From contig NZ_BMPI01000060.1 in assembly GCF_014647515.1 (NCBI RefSeq), positions 1-64,000 of the forward strand: DNA of 64,000 nucleotides, in the 5' to 3' direction. Each line of letters opens with the position of its first letter. Position 1 is the stretch's first letter. Of this stretch, positions 1 to 8,617 are shown piece after piece. The stretch comes from Dactylosporangium sucinum (lineage in GTDB: Bacteria > Actinomycetota > Actinomycetes > Mycobacteriales > Micromonosporaceae). The notes beneath the pieces are model-generated. The model was given only the letters and a program-made list of their open reading frames with translations, made no database searches and was not told the DNA's origin. Made by a program: the position numbers and the translations under genes.

Positions 1-1249
1 TCCAGGCGTTGGTGATCGTGGCGCCCGAGGGCAGGGTCAGCCGCACCGACCACGAGCTCGTGGCGGACGAGCCGGCCGTGACCCGGATCGTGGCGACGAA
101 CCCGCCCTGCCACTGGTTGATCGAGACGGTGGCGGAGCAGCCGCCGGTGCCCGGGTTCGGGTTGGACGGCGACGGCGACGAGGGGTTCGACGGCGAGGGC
201 GAGGACGGGTTGGACGGCGACGGCGAGGTCGGGTTGCCGCCGTTGAGCGCCTGCAGGACGGCGTCGTAGGCGGCCTTCTTGTTGCCGTTGCCGTCGAAGA
301 GCAGCGGGGTGCCGCTGGCGCGCCACGAGTCGCTGTCCCGGATGCCCCACACCGTGATGCCGGTGCAGCGCGAGACGTTCAGGCAGGCCTGGGTGACCGT
401 GCGGAAGTTGTTGGCCTGCGCGGTGCCGGAGCCCTCGATGTCCAGCTCGGTGATCTGCACGTCGACGCCGAGGTTGGCGAAGCGCTGCAGGTTGGCCTGG
501 TAGTCGGAGGGGACCGGCGACTGGGGGTTGAAGTGCGACTGGAAGCCGACGCAGTCGATCGGCACGCCGCGGCTCTTGAAGTCCTGGACCATCGCGTAGA
601 CGGCGTTGGACTTCGCGTTCTGCCCGTCGGTGTTGTAGTCGTTGTAGCAGAGCTTCGCGCCCGGGTCCGCCGCGCGGGCGGCGCGGAACGCGGCCTCGAT
701 CCAGTCGTTGCCGGTGCGCTGCAGGTTCGAGTCGCGCCGGGCGCCGCTGCTGCCGTCGGCGAACGCCTCGTTCACCACGTCCCAGGCGTAGATCTTGCCC
801 TTGTAGTACGTGGCGACCTGGGTGACGTGGTTGAGCATCGCGTTGCGCAGGGCCGTGCCGGACAGGTTGTTCACCCAGCCGGGCTGCTGCGAGTGCCACG
901 CCAGGGCGTGCCCGCGCACCCGCATGCCCTGCTGCTGCGCGCGGGCCACGATCTGGTCCGCGGAGCCGTACGAGAAGCTGTTCTGCGACGGCTCGGTGGC
1001 GTCCCACTTCATCTCGTTCTCGGGCGTCACCATGTTGAACTCGCGGTTCAGGATGGTGCTGTAGGTGCTGTCGCTGAGCTTGTACGCCGCGACCGCGGTG
1101 CCGAAGTAGCGGCCCTTCTCGGCCGCCGAGGCGCCGAGCGTCGTGGCCGCGTTCGCGGTGGCCGCGAGGCTCACCACGACGCCGGTGACGAGGGCACCGA
1201 CCGCCGCGACGGTGATCGCGGCCCGCGATCGCCTCCGGTTGCTGTCCAT
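1..1249 (-). CDS. Secreted endo-1,4-beta-xylanase, GH10 + CBM2 (partial, C-terminus beyond window)
   Basis: Hydrolyses internal beta-1,4 bonds of xylan outside the cell. The ATG at 1249 opens a Sec signal peptide (about residues 1-34, ending ATANA). A GH10 barrel follows, with the acid/base Glu161 in WDVVNEAF and the nucleophile Glu268 in ITELDIE. After the barrel comes a linker of repeated PSPSNPSS units, then the start of a CBM2 (CSATVSINQWQGGF), a cellulose/xylan-binding module. The left edge of the window cuts the CBM2, so the C-terminus is missing. The upstream region (1282-1295, 1428-1457) carries TTTTCGAAAA and GAAACTTTC palindromes of the kind bound by LacI-type sugar regulators. GH10 assignment is very secure. 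Confidence 0.96.
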   Translation of the reverse strand, partial: MDSNRRRSRAAITVAAVGALVTGVVVSLAATANAATTLGASAAEKGRYFGTAVAAYKLSDSTYSTILNREFNMVTPENEMKWDATEPSQNSFSYGSADQIVARAQQQGMRVRGHALAWHSQQPGWVNNLSGTALRNAMLNHVTQVATYYKGKIYAWDVVNEAFADGSSGARRDSNLQRTGNDWIEAAFRAARAADPGAKLCYNDYNTDGQNAKSNAVYAMVQDFKSRGVPIDCVGFQSHFNPQSPVPSDYQANLQRFANLGVDVQITELDIEGSGTAQANNFRTVTQACLNVSRCTGITVWGIRDSDSWRASGTPLLFDGNGNKKAAYDAVLQALNGGNPTSPSPSNPSSPSPSNPSSPSPSNPNPGTGGCSATVSINQWQGGFVATIRVTAGSSATSSWSVRLTLPSGATITNAW

Positions 1250-1281
1250 GCTGTGCCTTTCCAGTACGGTTCGCCGGAGTG

Positions 1282-1295
1282 CGTTTTCGAAAACG
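1282..1295. promoter_or_regulatory. Perfect 14-bp palindrome upstream of the xylanase (probable operator)
   Basis: CGTTTTCGAAAACG is a perfect dyad 33 bases upstream of the xylanase start. Its half-sites resemble those at 1428-1437 and in the 7267 and 45458-45589 operators, which points to a LacI-family binding site. The binding protein is not known; the LacI gene at 7406 is a candidate. Confidence 0.55.
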
Positions 1296-1427
1296 ATTCG
1301 GCGGTGGGCGGGGATGAGCCCCAGCATTGTCGAGTTGGCAATCGCTGTGCAGCGCCCCTCGGCGAGCAATTTCCGGACGGGGCCCGACCAGGCCCGCGAG
1401 CGCAAAGAATGCGGTCCGGGAGTGCTG

Positions 1428-1457
1428 TTTTCGAAAAAGGAATACTGAAACTTTCAG
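1428..1457. promoter_or_regulatory. Double palindrome between the sugar operon end and the xylanase
   Basis: TTTTCGAAAA (1428-1437) is followed by CTGAAACTTTCAG (1445-1457), an odd-centred dyad with the GAAA-N-TTTC core that I recall from actinomycete xylanase promoters. The second dyad overlaps the end of the HAD remnant. It probably controls the xylanase, whose start is about 180 bases away. Regulation is inferred. Confidence 0.45.
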
Positions 1458-1719
1458 CGACCGGCGACGATGTCCACGACGTCCGCCAGGGACTGTCCGG
1501 CCGCGCGGGACAGCGTGAGCGCCGGATAGCCGAGGCCCGCCGCCGCGGCCACCACGGCCGGGTCGCCGCCGACGAGGAGGCAGTCGCGGCCATCCGGACC
1601 CCGGCCACGCGCAGCCGCTCCAGCGCGGGGACGGTGTCCGGGTACGCCGCGACGGGCGGACCGGGCGGCGGCGCGTCCCGCAGGAGCACGCCGCCGGCGT
1701 CGAAGCGGACGCCCTTCAC
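1454..1719 (-). pseudogene. Broken HAD-type phosphatase remnant (frameshift plus internal deletion)
   Basis: A GTG at 1719 overlaps the stop of the PmoA-like gene (GTGA) and opens a HAD motif I, VRFDAGGVLL, then YPDTVPALERLRVAGVRMA, the segment before HAD motif II. The reading frame then fails. A second frame carries DCLLVGGDPAVVAAAAGLGYPALTL, the HAD motif IV region, and ends with TGA at 1454. Together they make under 90 residues where HAD hydrolases have about 200, so the middle of the protein appears deleted as well as out of frame. It was probably the last gene of the sugar operon and is now inactive. A sequencing error alone would not restore a full-length domain. Confidence 0.6.
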
Positions 1720-2627
1720 CACGCGGCCAGCCGCTCGCAGGCCGGGGCGTCGAGCTCGCCGTCGGCCACGACGACCGCGTACCGCAGCGCGAGCGTGGCC
1801 CCGGCCGGCAGGTCGACCGGGCGCAGGGCGAACGGCGCCGGGCAGACCACGGCGTAGACGCCGCTGCGGACGAACCACGGCGTCGGGTGCCCGGGGTTGC
1901 CGGGATGGTCGGCGAAGACGAGCGTCGACGACGCCCCGTCCGCGTCGTGCCGGCCGGTGAAGGCCAGCCACGGCGCGGCCGTGCCGTTGAGGTCGTCGGT
2001 GCCCTCGGCGGTCGCGGTCCGCACGGTGCCGCCGCTGAAGCTGCGCGGCCCGCGCCAGAACAGGCCGCTGTAGGCGGCGCCCGCCCGGCCCTCCGTCTCC
2101 GGGCTGCCGATCGCCAGGCCGGCCGCGCCGACGTTGCGCAGCTCGGTCGCCACCTCCAGGCGCCAGGCCCCGGCATCGGGGCGCACGGTCACCGCCAGCG
2201 AGCGGCGCTCGGCGAGGACGGCGCCGCCGTGCTCCGAGGTCCAGTCGAGGCGCTGCACCGCCAGTACCGCCGCATCGTCCGCGGACAGGGTCTCGAACCC
2301 GGCGTGGTCCTGGCTGCCGTTGTTCGGCAGCTGCGCGTAGCCGCCGTGGTCGCGCAGGTAGGTCGGGCCGCCCCAGAAGTTCTCCCGGCCGACGTTGGAC
2401 AGCGCGATCGACAGGCCCTTGTGCCACACGTGGTCGTGCGGGCGGTACAGGCTGACCTCGCGGCCCGACAGCGTGCGGACCGGGTGCAGGTACGGCTTCG
2501 GCGACTCCACGCGGGCGTCCCACGGCCGGTAGACGTAGCGGAACAGCTCGCCGCCGCGCCACGACACGCGCAGCGACCGGTCGTGCTCGTGGCTGAGCGC
2601 CAGACCGGCGGGAACGGGTTCGGTCAC
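1716..2627 (-). CDS. PmoA-like (DUF6807 family) protein
   Basis: 303 residues from a GTG that overlaps the stop of the Gfo/Idh gene by GTGA, so translation is probably coupled. The sequence has PYLHPVRTLSGREVSLYRPHDHVWHKGLSIAL near residues 45-75 and a beta-rich remainder, typical of proteins annotated as PmoA family (DUF6807). No enzyme activity is established for the family that I know of. These genes often sit beside Gfo/Idh dehydrogenases in sugar operons, as here. A role in processing or sensing of an imported sugar is inference. No signal peptide is seen, so it should be cytoplasmic. Confidence 0.8.
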   Translation of the reverse strand: MTEPVPAGLALSHEHDRSLRVSWRGGELFRYVYRPWDARVESPKPYLHPVRTLSGREVSLYRPHDHVWHKGLSIALSNVGRENFWGGPTYLRDHGGYAQLPNNGSQDHAGFETLSADDAAVLAVQRLDWTSEHGGAVLAERRSLAVTVRPDAGAWRLEVATELRNVGAAGLAIGSPETEGRAGAAYSGLFWRGPRSFSGGTVRTATAEGTDDLNGTAAPWLAFTGRHDADGASSTLVFADHPGNPGHPTPWFVRSGVYAVVCPAPFALRPVDLPAGATLALRYAVVVADGELDAPACERLAAW

Positions 2628-3676
2628 GGTGCCTCCCAGGGTGGGCCGGAGCCCTGCATGCGGTCGTAGAAGGGGCTGCCCGGCCCGACGTCGGCGGGCC
2701 GGACCGGCCGGCCGGTGAAGGCCGACGCGTAGACGGCGGCGACGAGGCTCAGCGTCCGCCGGGCCTCGGCGGCGGTCACCGGCAGCGGCTCGCCGGCCTC
2801 CAGGGCGTCGAGCACCGCCGCGAACTGCGCGCGGTGCCCGCTCGGCCCGTCCGGCCCGGTCCATTCGGCCTTGACCGCCGCTTCGTGGCCCGGCGCCGGG
2901 GTGACCCGCCAGTTGTCGTCGCCGTAGCCGTAGAGGTGGGTCAGCTCGACGGTGGCCCACTCGAAGTCGAACCGCAGCCGGCTCTCCTCGCGCGGGGACA
3001 GCACGCTGTTGACGACGCTGGCCACCGCGCCGTTCGCGAACTCGACGAGCGCGAGCGAGAGGTCCTCGGTCGCGACCCGGCGGGCCTGCCGCCGGGCCAC
3101 GGCCCGCACCTCGGTCCACTCGCCGAGGACGGCGAGCAGCAGGTCCATCTGGTGGATGCCGTGGCCCATCGTCGGGCCGCCGCCCTCGGTGTGCCAGTTG
3201 CCGCGCCACGGCACGTCGAAGTACTCCTGCGGCCGGAACCAGCTCGTGTCGCACTGGGCGACGAGCGGCCGGCCGAACGCCGCCGTGCGCAGGCGCCGGA
3301 CGCCGCCGCCGAAGCGGTGCTGGAACACCGTGGCGACCGGGCCGGCCGCGGCCAGCTCGTCGAACTCGCGCAGGGTCAGCGTCGGCGGCTTCTCCACCAG
3401 CACGTGCGCGCCGGCGGCGAGGGCGGCCCGGGCCGCGTCCAGGTGCGCGCCCGGCGGGGTGCACACGTGGACGAGGTCCGGGCGGGTGGCGGCCAGGACC
3501 GCCGGCAGGTCCGCGCCGGCCCGCGGGATCCCGTGCGCCGCGCAGAACTCGCGGGCCCGGGCCTCGTCGATGTCGACCCCGGCCACGACGGTGACCCGGT
3601 CGCCGAGCTCGCGCAGCGCCTCGACGTGGATCCGCGCGATGTTCCCGGTCCCGGCGACCGCTATCCGCACGCTCAC
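2624..3676 (-). CDS. Gfo/Idh/MocA-family NAD(P)-dependent sugar dehydrogenase
   Basis: 350 residues. The N-terminal Rossmann fold starts at once (VRIAVAGTGNIARIHVEAL), and the family signature VEKPPTLTLREFDEL, with the conserved Glu-Lys-Pro, lies near residue 95. The C-terminal half is the mixed alpha/beta substrate domain. Family members oxidise or reduce a sugar or inositol carbon using NAD(P). The gene lies 13 bases after the binding-protein gene and overlaps the next gene, so it belongs to the ABC operon and should act on the imported sugar or its breakdown product. The substrate cannot be read from sequence. Confidence 0.92.
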   Translation of the reverse strand: MSVRIAVAGTGNIARIHVEALRELGDRVTVVAGVDIDEARAREFCAAHGIPRAGADLPAVLAATRPDLVHVCTPPGAHLDAARAALAAGAHVLVEKPPTLTLREFDELAAAGPVATVFQHRFGGGVRRLRTAAFGRPLVAQCDTSWFRPQEYFDVPWRGNWHTEGGGPTMGHGIHQMDLLLAVLGEWTEVRAVARRQARRVATEDLSLALVEFANGAVASVVNSVLSPREESRLRFDFEWATVELTHLYGYGDDNWRVTPAPGHEAAVKAEWTGPDGPSGHRAQFAAVLDALEAGEPLPVTAAEARRTLSLVAAVYASAFTGRPVRPADVGPGSPFYDRMQGSGPPWEAP

Positions 3677-3689
3677 CTGAGTTGCACGC

Positions 3690-5345
3690 TCACTTGACGC
3701 CGAGCTTCTGCAGCTGCTCGGTGAACTCCGCGCGGACCTTGTCGCCGCCCTGCGCCTTCCAGTTCTTGATCATCTCGTCCAGGTAGGACAGTGGCTGGCG
3801 CCCGGCGATGATGTCGTTCTGGCCGTTGTTGACGATGCCGCCGAGCACCGGCTGCTTGCGCGACCACTCGTCGGAGAACAGGGCGTTGGCGATCACCGGG
3901 TCGGGGACCGAGGTGCCGATGACGGCCTTCTGGTACTCGTACGAGGTCTTCGTCGCGTCCGGGTTCCCGGGGATGAAGATGGCGTCGGGCGCGTCGACGA
4001 TGTACCGGACGCCGAGCGCGGTCTGGGTGACGCCGGCCTGCGTGTAGACCGGGCCCCCGTTCTGCATGGTGTAGTGGGTGCCCGCCACGCCGTAGCGGCG
4101 GAACAGGAACTCCGCGGTGCCGAACGGGGCGGCCAGGTAGTTGCAGAGGGTCAGCAGCTCCCTGACGCGGCCCTTGTCGGCCTTCTTGAACACGGTGAAG
4201 TTGTTCGTGGCGCCGGCGCTGGACTGCCAGGTCGGGGCCCAGCCGCCGCCGTCGTACTTCGGCGGCCGCATCCCGCTGATCTTGAAGCTCAGGCCGGCGA
4301 CGTTCTCGGCGTAGTACTGCGGCCAGGCCGTGTACCGGTCGGCGGTGAGCACCGCCTCGCCCGCGTTGAACCAGCGCTTCGTCGGCGCGTTGTTGGCGAA
4401 GCTGTCCGGGTGGACGACGCCCTCCTTGTACATCGCCACCACGTCCGACAGCGCCTTGCGGAACTCCTCGCTCTCCACCTGGTGGGTGAGCCTGGTGCCG
4501 TCCCACCGCCAGCCGTTGGGCCCGCCGAGCATCTGCTGGACCAGGAACATCAGGCCGCCGGCGTTGACGATCGCCCAGCGGTTCGCCTTGGCGTCGGTCA
4601 CCTTGCGGCAGAAGTCGCGGAACTCGGCGAAGCTCTTCGGGTCCGGGTCGACGCCGAGCTTCTGGATCAGGTCGTCGCGGCGGAACATGAGCGTCCCGGC
4701 GACGCCGCGGGGGACCGGCACGCCGTAGATGCCGCCGTTGTACACGCACTGCTTCCAGGCGGCGGTCGAGATGGCGGCGAGGTTGGGGTACTCCTTGACC
4801 GCGTCGCCGCCGAGGAACTCGGTGAGGTCGGTGCACTTCGTCGCCATCCACTGCGGCAGGTTGCCGATGCCGGCGGGCACCCCGTTGGGCAGGAACAGCG
4901 CGGGCACGATGAGGTCGGGCAGGTCGTCGCCGGTGATGAGGGTGGAGAACTTGGCCGCCATCTCGGCGCTGGGCGTGATGGTGAGCTTCAGCTCGGTGCC
5001 GAGCCGCTTGTCGAGCTCCTGCCAGAACGGGTTGTTCTCCTTCGGCGGCGGCACCGGCGAGCCGGTGAGCACGAACGCCGACACTGTGCCACCCTTGAGC
5101 GGCGGGCCGGTGAACTGCTGGACCGGCGGGTCGGGGTAGGACAGGAACGCGTCGAGCAGGCCGTCGGCGTTGCCCGGCAGGTCGGGCTTGACCACGGTGG
5201 ACGGCACGTAGGCGGGCAGCTTGACGCCCTGGTTGCGCTCGGTGGTGTTCTCGTTGCTCGTGCCGCCGTCGCCGCAGGCGGCGAGCAGCGGACCGCTCAC
5301 GGCCGCGGCGGCGGCGCCGCGCAGCAGCGTTCGTCTGGTCAGCAT
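3690..5345 (-). CDS. ABC transporter solute-binding lipoprotein (oligosaccharide type)
   Basis: 551 residues, the long form of family-1 extracellular binding proteins found with LplB/YtcP-type permeases. The N-terminus MLTRRTLLRG has a twin arginine and ends in the lipobox PLLAAC with Cys24 as the lipidation site, so it is a TAT- or Sec-exported lipoprotein on the outer face of the membrane. It is the third gene of a leftward operon behind two permeases. No ATPase is encoded here, which is usual because sugar importers of this type share a genome-wide MsiK-like ATPase. The likely ligand is a plant-derived oligosaccharide, inferred from the xylanase nearby. Confidence 0.93.
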   Translation of the reverse strand: MLTRRTLLRGAAAAAVSGPLLAACGDGGTSNENTTERNQGVKLPAYVPSTVVKPDLPGNADGLLDAFLSYPDPPVQQFTGPPLKGGTVSAFVLTGSPVPPPKENNPFWQELDKRLGTELKLTITPSAEMAAKFSTLITGDDLPDLIVPALFLPNGVPAGIGNLPQWMATKCTDLTEFLGGDAVKEYPNLAAISTAAWKQCVYNGGIYGVPVPRGVAGTLMFRRDDLIQKLGVDPDPKSFAEFRDFCRKVTDAKANRWAIVNAGGLMFLVQQMLGGPNGWRWDGTRLTHQVESEEFRKALSDVVAMYKEGVVHPDSFANNAPTKRWFNAGEAVLTADRYTAWPQYYAENVAGLSFKISGMRPPKYDGGGWAPTWQSSAGATNNFTVFKKADKGRVRELLTLCNYLAAPFGTAEFLFRRYGVAGTHYTMQNGGPVYTQAGVTQTALGVRYIVDAPDAIFIPGNPDATKTSYEYQKAVIGTSVPDPVIANALFSDEWSRKQPVLGGIVNNGQNDIIAGRQPLSYLDEMIKNWKAQGGDKVRAEFTEQLQKLGVK

Positions 5346-5363
5346 GGCTCTCCCTTTACGAAA

Positions 5364-6206
5364 TCAGCCCTTGACGGCGCCCACGAGGACGCCCTTGGTG
5401 AAGTGGCGCTGCACGAACGGGTAGACCAGCAGGATCGGCACGATCGAGATGACGAGGATCGCCATCTGCAGCGCCTCCTGCGGCGGCAGGTTCCCGGCGC
5501 CGACCTGGTCGACGCCGAGCTGCTGCTGGTTCACGACGTAGGTGCGCAGGACGAGCTGGACGGGCCACTTGCCCGCGTCGTTGAGGTACAGCAGCGCGGT
5601 GAAGAAGGCGTTCCAGTAGCCGACGGCGTAGAACAGCCCGATGACGGACAGCACCGCCTTGGACAGCGGCAGCACGATCCGGGTGAGGATCTGCCAGTCG
5701 CCGGCGCCGTCGATGCGCGCGCTCTCCACCAGCTCGGCGGGGATCTCCATGAAGAACGCGCGCAGGATCACGACGTTGAACGCGCTGACCACCGCCGGCA
5801 GGATCACGGCCCAGTAGGTGTCGAGCAGGCCGAGGGAGCTGACGGTGAGGTACCCGGGGATGATGCCGGGCGTGAACAGCAGCGCGCCGACGACGAGCGA
5901 GAGCACCGGCCGGTGCCCGAGCGAGCCCGGCCGGCTGAGCCCGTAGGCCAGCAGGGTGGTCGTCGCCAGGCTCAGCACCGTGCCGACGACCGTGATGAAC
6001 ACGCTCACCCCGACGGCCCTGGGCACGACGCCGCCGGTGAACAGCGCTTCGTAGGCGGCGAACGTGATCTCGTCGGGGACGATGACGAAGCCACCGGCCT
6101 GGACGATCTGCTCGCGGGTGGAGAGGCTGGTGGCGACGATGCCGGCGAAGGGCACCACCACCAGCGCGCAGCACAGCGTGAGGACCAGCGCCTTGAGGGC
6201 CTTCAT
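5364..6206 (-). CDS. Sugar ABC transporter permease (YtcP/MalG type)
   Basis: 280 residues with about six hydrophobic segments. The cytoplasmic EAA loop reads ESARIDGAGDWQILTRIVLPL and contacts the ATPase. The ATG at 6206 overlaps the stop of the upstream permease (ATGA), which fixes the start. Eighteen bases separate it from the binding-protein gene. It is the second inner-membrane subunit of the same importer. Confidence 0.94.
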   Translation of the reverse strand: MKALKALVLTLCCALVVVPFAGIVATSLSTREQIVQAGGFVIVPDEITFAAYEALFTGGVVPRAVGVSVFITVVGTVLSLATTTLLAYGLSRPGSLGHRPVLSLVVGALLFTPGIIPGYLTVSSLGLLDTYWAVILPAVVSAFNVVILRAFFMEIPAELVESARIDGAGDWQILTRIVLPLSKAVLSVIGLFYAVGYWNAFFTALLYLNDAGKWPVQLVLRTYVVNQQQLGVDQVGAGNLPPQEALQMAILVISIVPILLVYPFVQRHFTKGVLVGAVKG

Positions 6207-7204
6207 CGCGGGCTCCGCTGGTAGAGGCCGGGCTCGCCGAACACGTGCGCGAGCTTGTTGGCGCCCAGCACCAGCACCACCCCGACCAGGCCCTTGACCA
6301 GCCCGACGGCGGCGCTGACGCCCCAGTCGCCCATGACGATGCCGTGGTTGTAGACGTAGGTGTCGAGGACCTCGCTGGCGTCGACGCCGACCGCCTGCTG
6401 CTGCAGCAGGATCTGCTCGAAGCCGACGGTGAGCGCGTCGCCGAGCCGCAGGATGAGCAGCAGGACGATGACGCTGCGCAGCCCGGGCAGCGTGATGTGC
6501 CACAGCTGGCGGGCCTTGCCGGCGCCGTCGACGGCCGACGCCTCGTAGAGTTCGGGGTCGATCCGCGACAGCGCGGCCAGGAACAGGATCATCGCCCAGC
6601 CGGCCTCCTTCCACAGGACCTGGCCGGTGATGAGCTCCTGGAACACGGCGGCGTTGCCGACGATGTCGACGGTGCCGAGGTCGTGGCGGCGCAGGAACGT
6701 GTTCAGCGGGCCGCTGCCGCCGAGCAGCTCGTTGAAGATCGACACGACGATCACCCAGGACAGGAAGTGCGGCAGGTACAGCACCGTCTGCACGACCCGC
6801 TTCCACCGCTCGGAGACGAGGCTGTCGAGCAGCAGGGCCAGGGCGATCGGCACGGTGAACACGACGCCGATCTGCAGCAGCATGATCACCAGGGTGTTCC
6901 CGAGCGCGGTGACGAACTGGGGGTCGCCGGTCGTCAGCACCTCGAAGTTCGCCAGGCCGTTCCACGGGCTGTGGAGGATGCCCAGGTACGGCTGGAAGTC
7001 CTGGAAGGCGATGACGTTGCCCAGCAGCGGCAGGTAGTGGAACGTGAGCAGCACCGCCAGGCCCGGCGCCGTGGCGAGCAGCAGCACCCGGTCGCGGCTC
7101 AGGCGGTACCGTTTCGGTCGCGGGGATGGCTCCCGTCGCCGGGGCCCGGCGGCGGGGTCGGGCACCGGCGGCGGCGTCGCCGTCGGGCGTTGCGTCTGCG
7201 TCAA
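6203..7204 (-). CDS. Sugar ABC transporter permease (LplB/MalF type), first gene of operon
   Basis: 333 residues with a basic proline-rich N-terminal tail (about 30 residues), then a transmembrane domain (LLLATAPGLAVLLTFHYLPL is the first helix) and the EAA loop YEASAVDGAGKARQLWHITL. It heads the leftward transcript and faces the LacI gene at 7406. The 200-base gap between them holds the operator at 7267-7289, so the operon is most likely repressed by that LacI protein until a sugar inducer is present. Confidence 0.94.
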   Translation of the reverse strand: MTQTQRPTATPPPVPDPAAGPRRREPSPRPKRYRLSRDRVLLLATAPGLAVLLTFHYLPLLGNVIAFQDFQPYLGILHSPWNGLANFEVLTTGDPQFVTALGNTLVIMLLQIGVVFTVPIALALLLDSLVSERWKRVVQTVLYLPHFLSWVIVVSIFNELLGGSGPLNTFLRRHDLGTVDIVGNAAVFQELITGQVLWKEAGWAMILFLAALSRIDPELYEASAVDGAGKARQLWHITLPGLRSVIVLLLILRLGDALTVGFEQILLQQQAVGVDASEVLDTYVYNHGIVMGDWGVSAAVGLVKGLVGVVLVLGANKLAHVFGEPGLYQRSPR

Positions 7205-7266
7205 GGCCGTCCTTCCGCTGGCGGTGGGCAGGGGTGATCGGCCGGGGCTGGGCGGCCCCGGCTTAC

Positions 7267-7289
7267 GGAAAGATTCCGGAAATGTTTCC
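7267..7289. promoter_or_regulatory. Tandem dyads in the divergent promoter region (LacI operator candidate)
   Basis: GGAAAGATTCC (7267-7277) abuts GGAAATGTTTCC (7278-7289), two near-perfect inverted repeats. They lie between the permease start (7204) and the LacI start (7406), closer to the permease. The spacing suits repression of the transporter operon. The GGAAA/TTTCC halves resemble those in front of the xylanase and GH127 genes. Confidence 0.6.
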
Positions 7290-7405
7290 TCACGCTACGA
7301 TCGACGCCCGTCTTCGTCAATGCCCGTCGATCCGTCCGTCCGGCGGCCGGCGGCCGACCCGAGCGACTGACGTCGATATTGACCGGGCGTGCTTAGAATG
7401 CCGTC

Positions 7406-8452
7406 GTGGCTGGGAAGAACGCGCACGAGCAGCGGTCCAGGCGGCGCCGGGGCGAGGTCACGGTGGCGGCCATCGCGGAGCTGGCCGGGGTGTCGCCGCC
7501 GACCGTTTCGAAAGTTCTGAACGGTCGGGCCGGCATCGCCGTCGACACCCGCGAGCGGGTCGAGGCGCTGCTGCGCGAGCACGGCTACCGCCGGCCCGAG
7601 GCGACGAGCCCGTCGAAGAGCGTCGAGGTGGCGTTCTTCGGCCTGGAGAGCCACCTCGCGATGGAGATCATGCGCGGGGTCGAGGAGGTCGTGCGCGACC
7701 GCGGCCTGGCCGTCGGGTTCACCGACCTGCAGGCCCGCGGCAGTGCCGGCCGGCTCACCGCCGACCGGCTCGTGGCCCGCCGCCCGGCCGGCGTGATCGC
7801 CGTCCACTCGGCGCTGTCCCCGCGGCAGTACGAGCAGCTCACGGCCAGCGGCATCCCGCTCGTCGTGCTCGACCCGACCGGCGAGCCGATGCACCCGACG
7901 CCGTCGGTCGGCGCGACGAACTGGAGCGGCGGGATCGCCGCCACCCGCCACCTGCTCGACCTGGGCCACCGGCGGATCGCGGTGATCACCGGCCCGGTCG
8001 AGTACCTCTGCGCCCGCGCCCGCCTCGAGGCCTGCCGCGCGGCGATGGACGCGATCGGCGCCCCGTTCGACCCGTCCCTGGTGCGCAACGGCACGTTCTG
8101 CTTCGAGGACGGCCTGGCGCTCGGGTTGTCACTGCTGCGCCTGCCCGACCCGCCGACGGCGATCCTGTGCGGCGACGACCTGCAGGCCCTGGGCGTCTAC
8201 GAGGCGGCCCGCCAGCTGGGCGTCGGCATTCCCGACCGGCTCAGCGTCATCGGCTTCGACGACATCGAGGTCACCCGCTGGTGCGGCCCGCCGATGACCA
8301 CCGTGCGGCAGCCGTTCGCGGAGATGGGCGCGGCCGCGGCCCGGATGGTGCTGGCCCTGGCCGCGGGCGAGGAGCCGGCGCCGGGCCGGGTGGAGCTGGC
8401 GACGACGCTCGTGGTCCGCGGCAGCACCGCCCCGCCGCCCCCGGCCGTCTAG
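7406..8452 (+). CDS. LacI-family transcriptional regulator of the sugar operon
   Basis: 348 residues from a GTG. The N-terminal helix-turn-helix (VTVAAIAELAGVSPPTVSKVLNG, about 18-40) and hinge are canonical for LacI. A periplasmic-binding-protein-like effector domain follows (AFFGLESHLAMEIMRGVEEV, then VIGFDDIEVTRWCGPPMTTV near the end). It is divergent from the transporter operon, with dyads between them, which points to local repression relieved by the imported sugar. An extra basic stretch (HEQRSRRRRG) precedes the helix-turn-helix. The inducer is unknown. Confidence 0.93.
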   Translation: MAGKNAHEQRSRRRRGEVTVAAIAELAGVSPPTVSKVLNGRAGIAVDTRERVEALLREHGYRRPEATSPSKSVEVAFFGLESHLAMEIMRGVEEVVRDRGLAVGFTDLQARGSAGRLTADRLVARRPAGVIAVHSALSPRQYEQLTASGIPLVVLDPTGEPMHPTPSVGATNWSGGIAATRHLLDLGHRRIAVITGPVEYLCARARLEACRAAMDAIGAPFDPSLVRNGTFCFEDGLALGLSLLRLPDPPTAILCGDDLQALGVYEAARQLGVGIPDRLSVIGFDDIEVTRWCGPPMTTVRQPFAEMGAAAARMVLALAAGEEPAPGRVELATTLVVRGSTAPPPPAV

Positions 8453-8458
8453 CGGCCC

Positions 8459-8493
8459 GTCCGAAATATTGCCGCCGAGATCCAGAAACTTTC
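8459..8493. promoter_or_regulatory. Degenerate operator-like motifs in the LacI-DinB gap
   Basis: The gap of about 165 bases between the LacI stop and the DinB gene holds a CCGAAATATT half-dyad (8461-8470) and the 9-bp palindrome GAAACTTTC (8485-8493), the same core as at 1447-1455. Nothing else is recognisable in the gap. It may be an auxiliary site of the LacI system or chance. Confidence 0.3.
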
Positions 8494-8617
8494 ACGCCCG
8501 CGCCGCCCGCGCCGCCCACGTCCTCCGCGCCCGCGCCGCCGCGACGGCGGGGCCGGCGGGCCGCGGGGTGCCGATTGGACCGGTCGGGGTGCGGGCCGCT
8601 CGCCGTACCGTGGCCGC

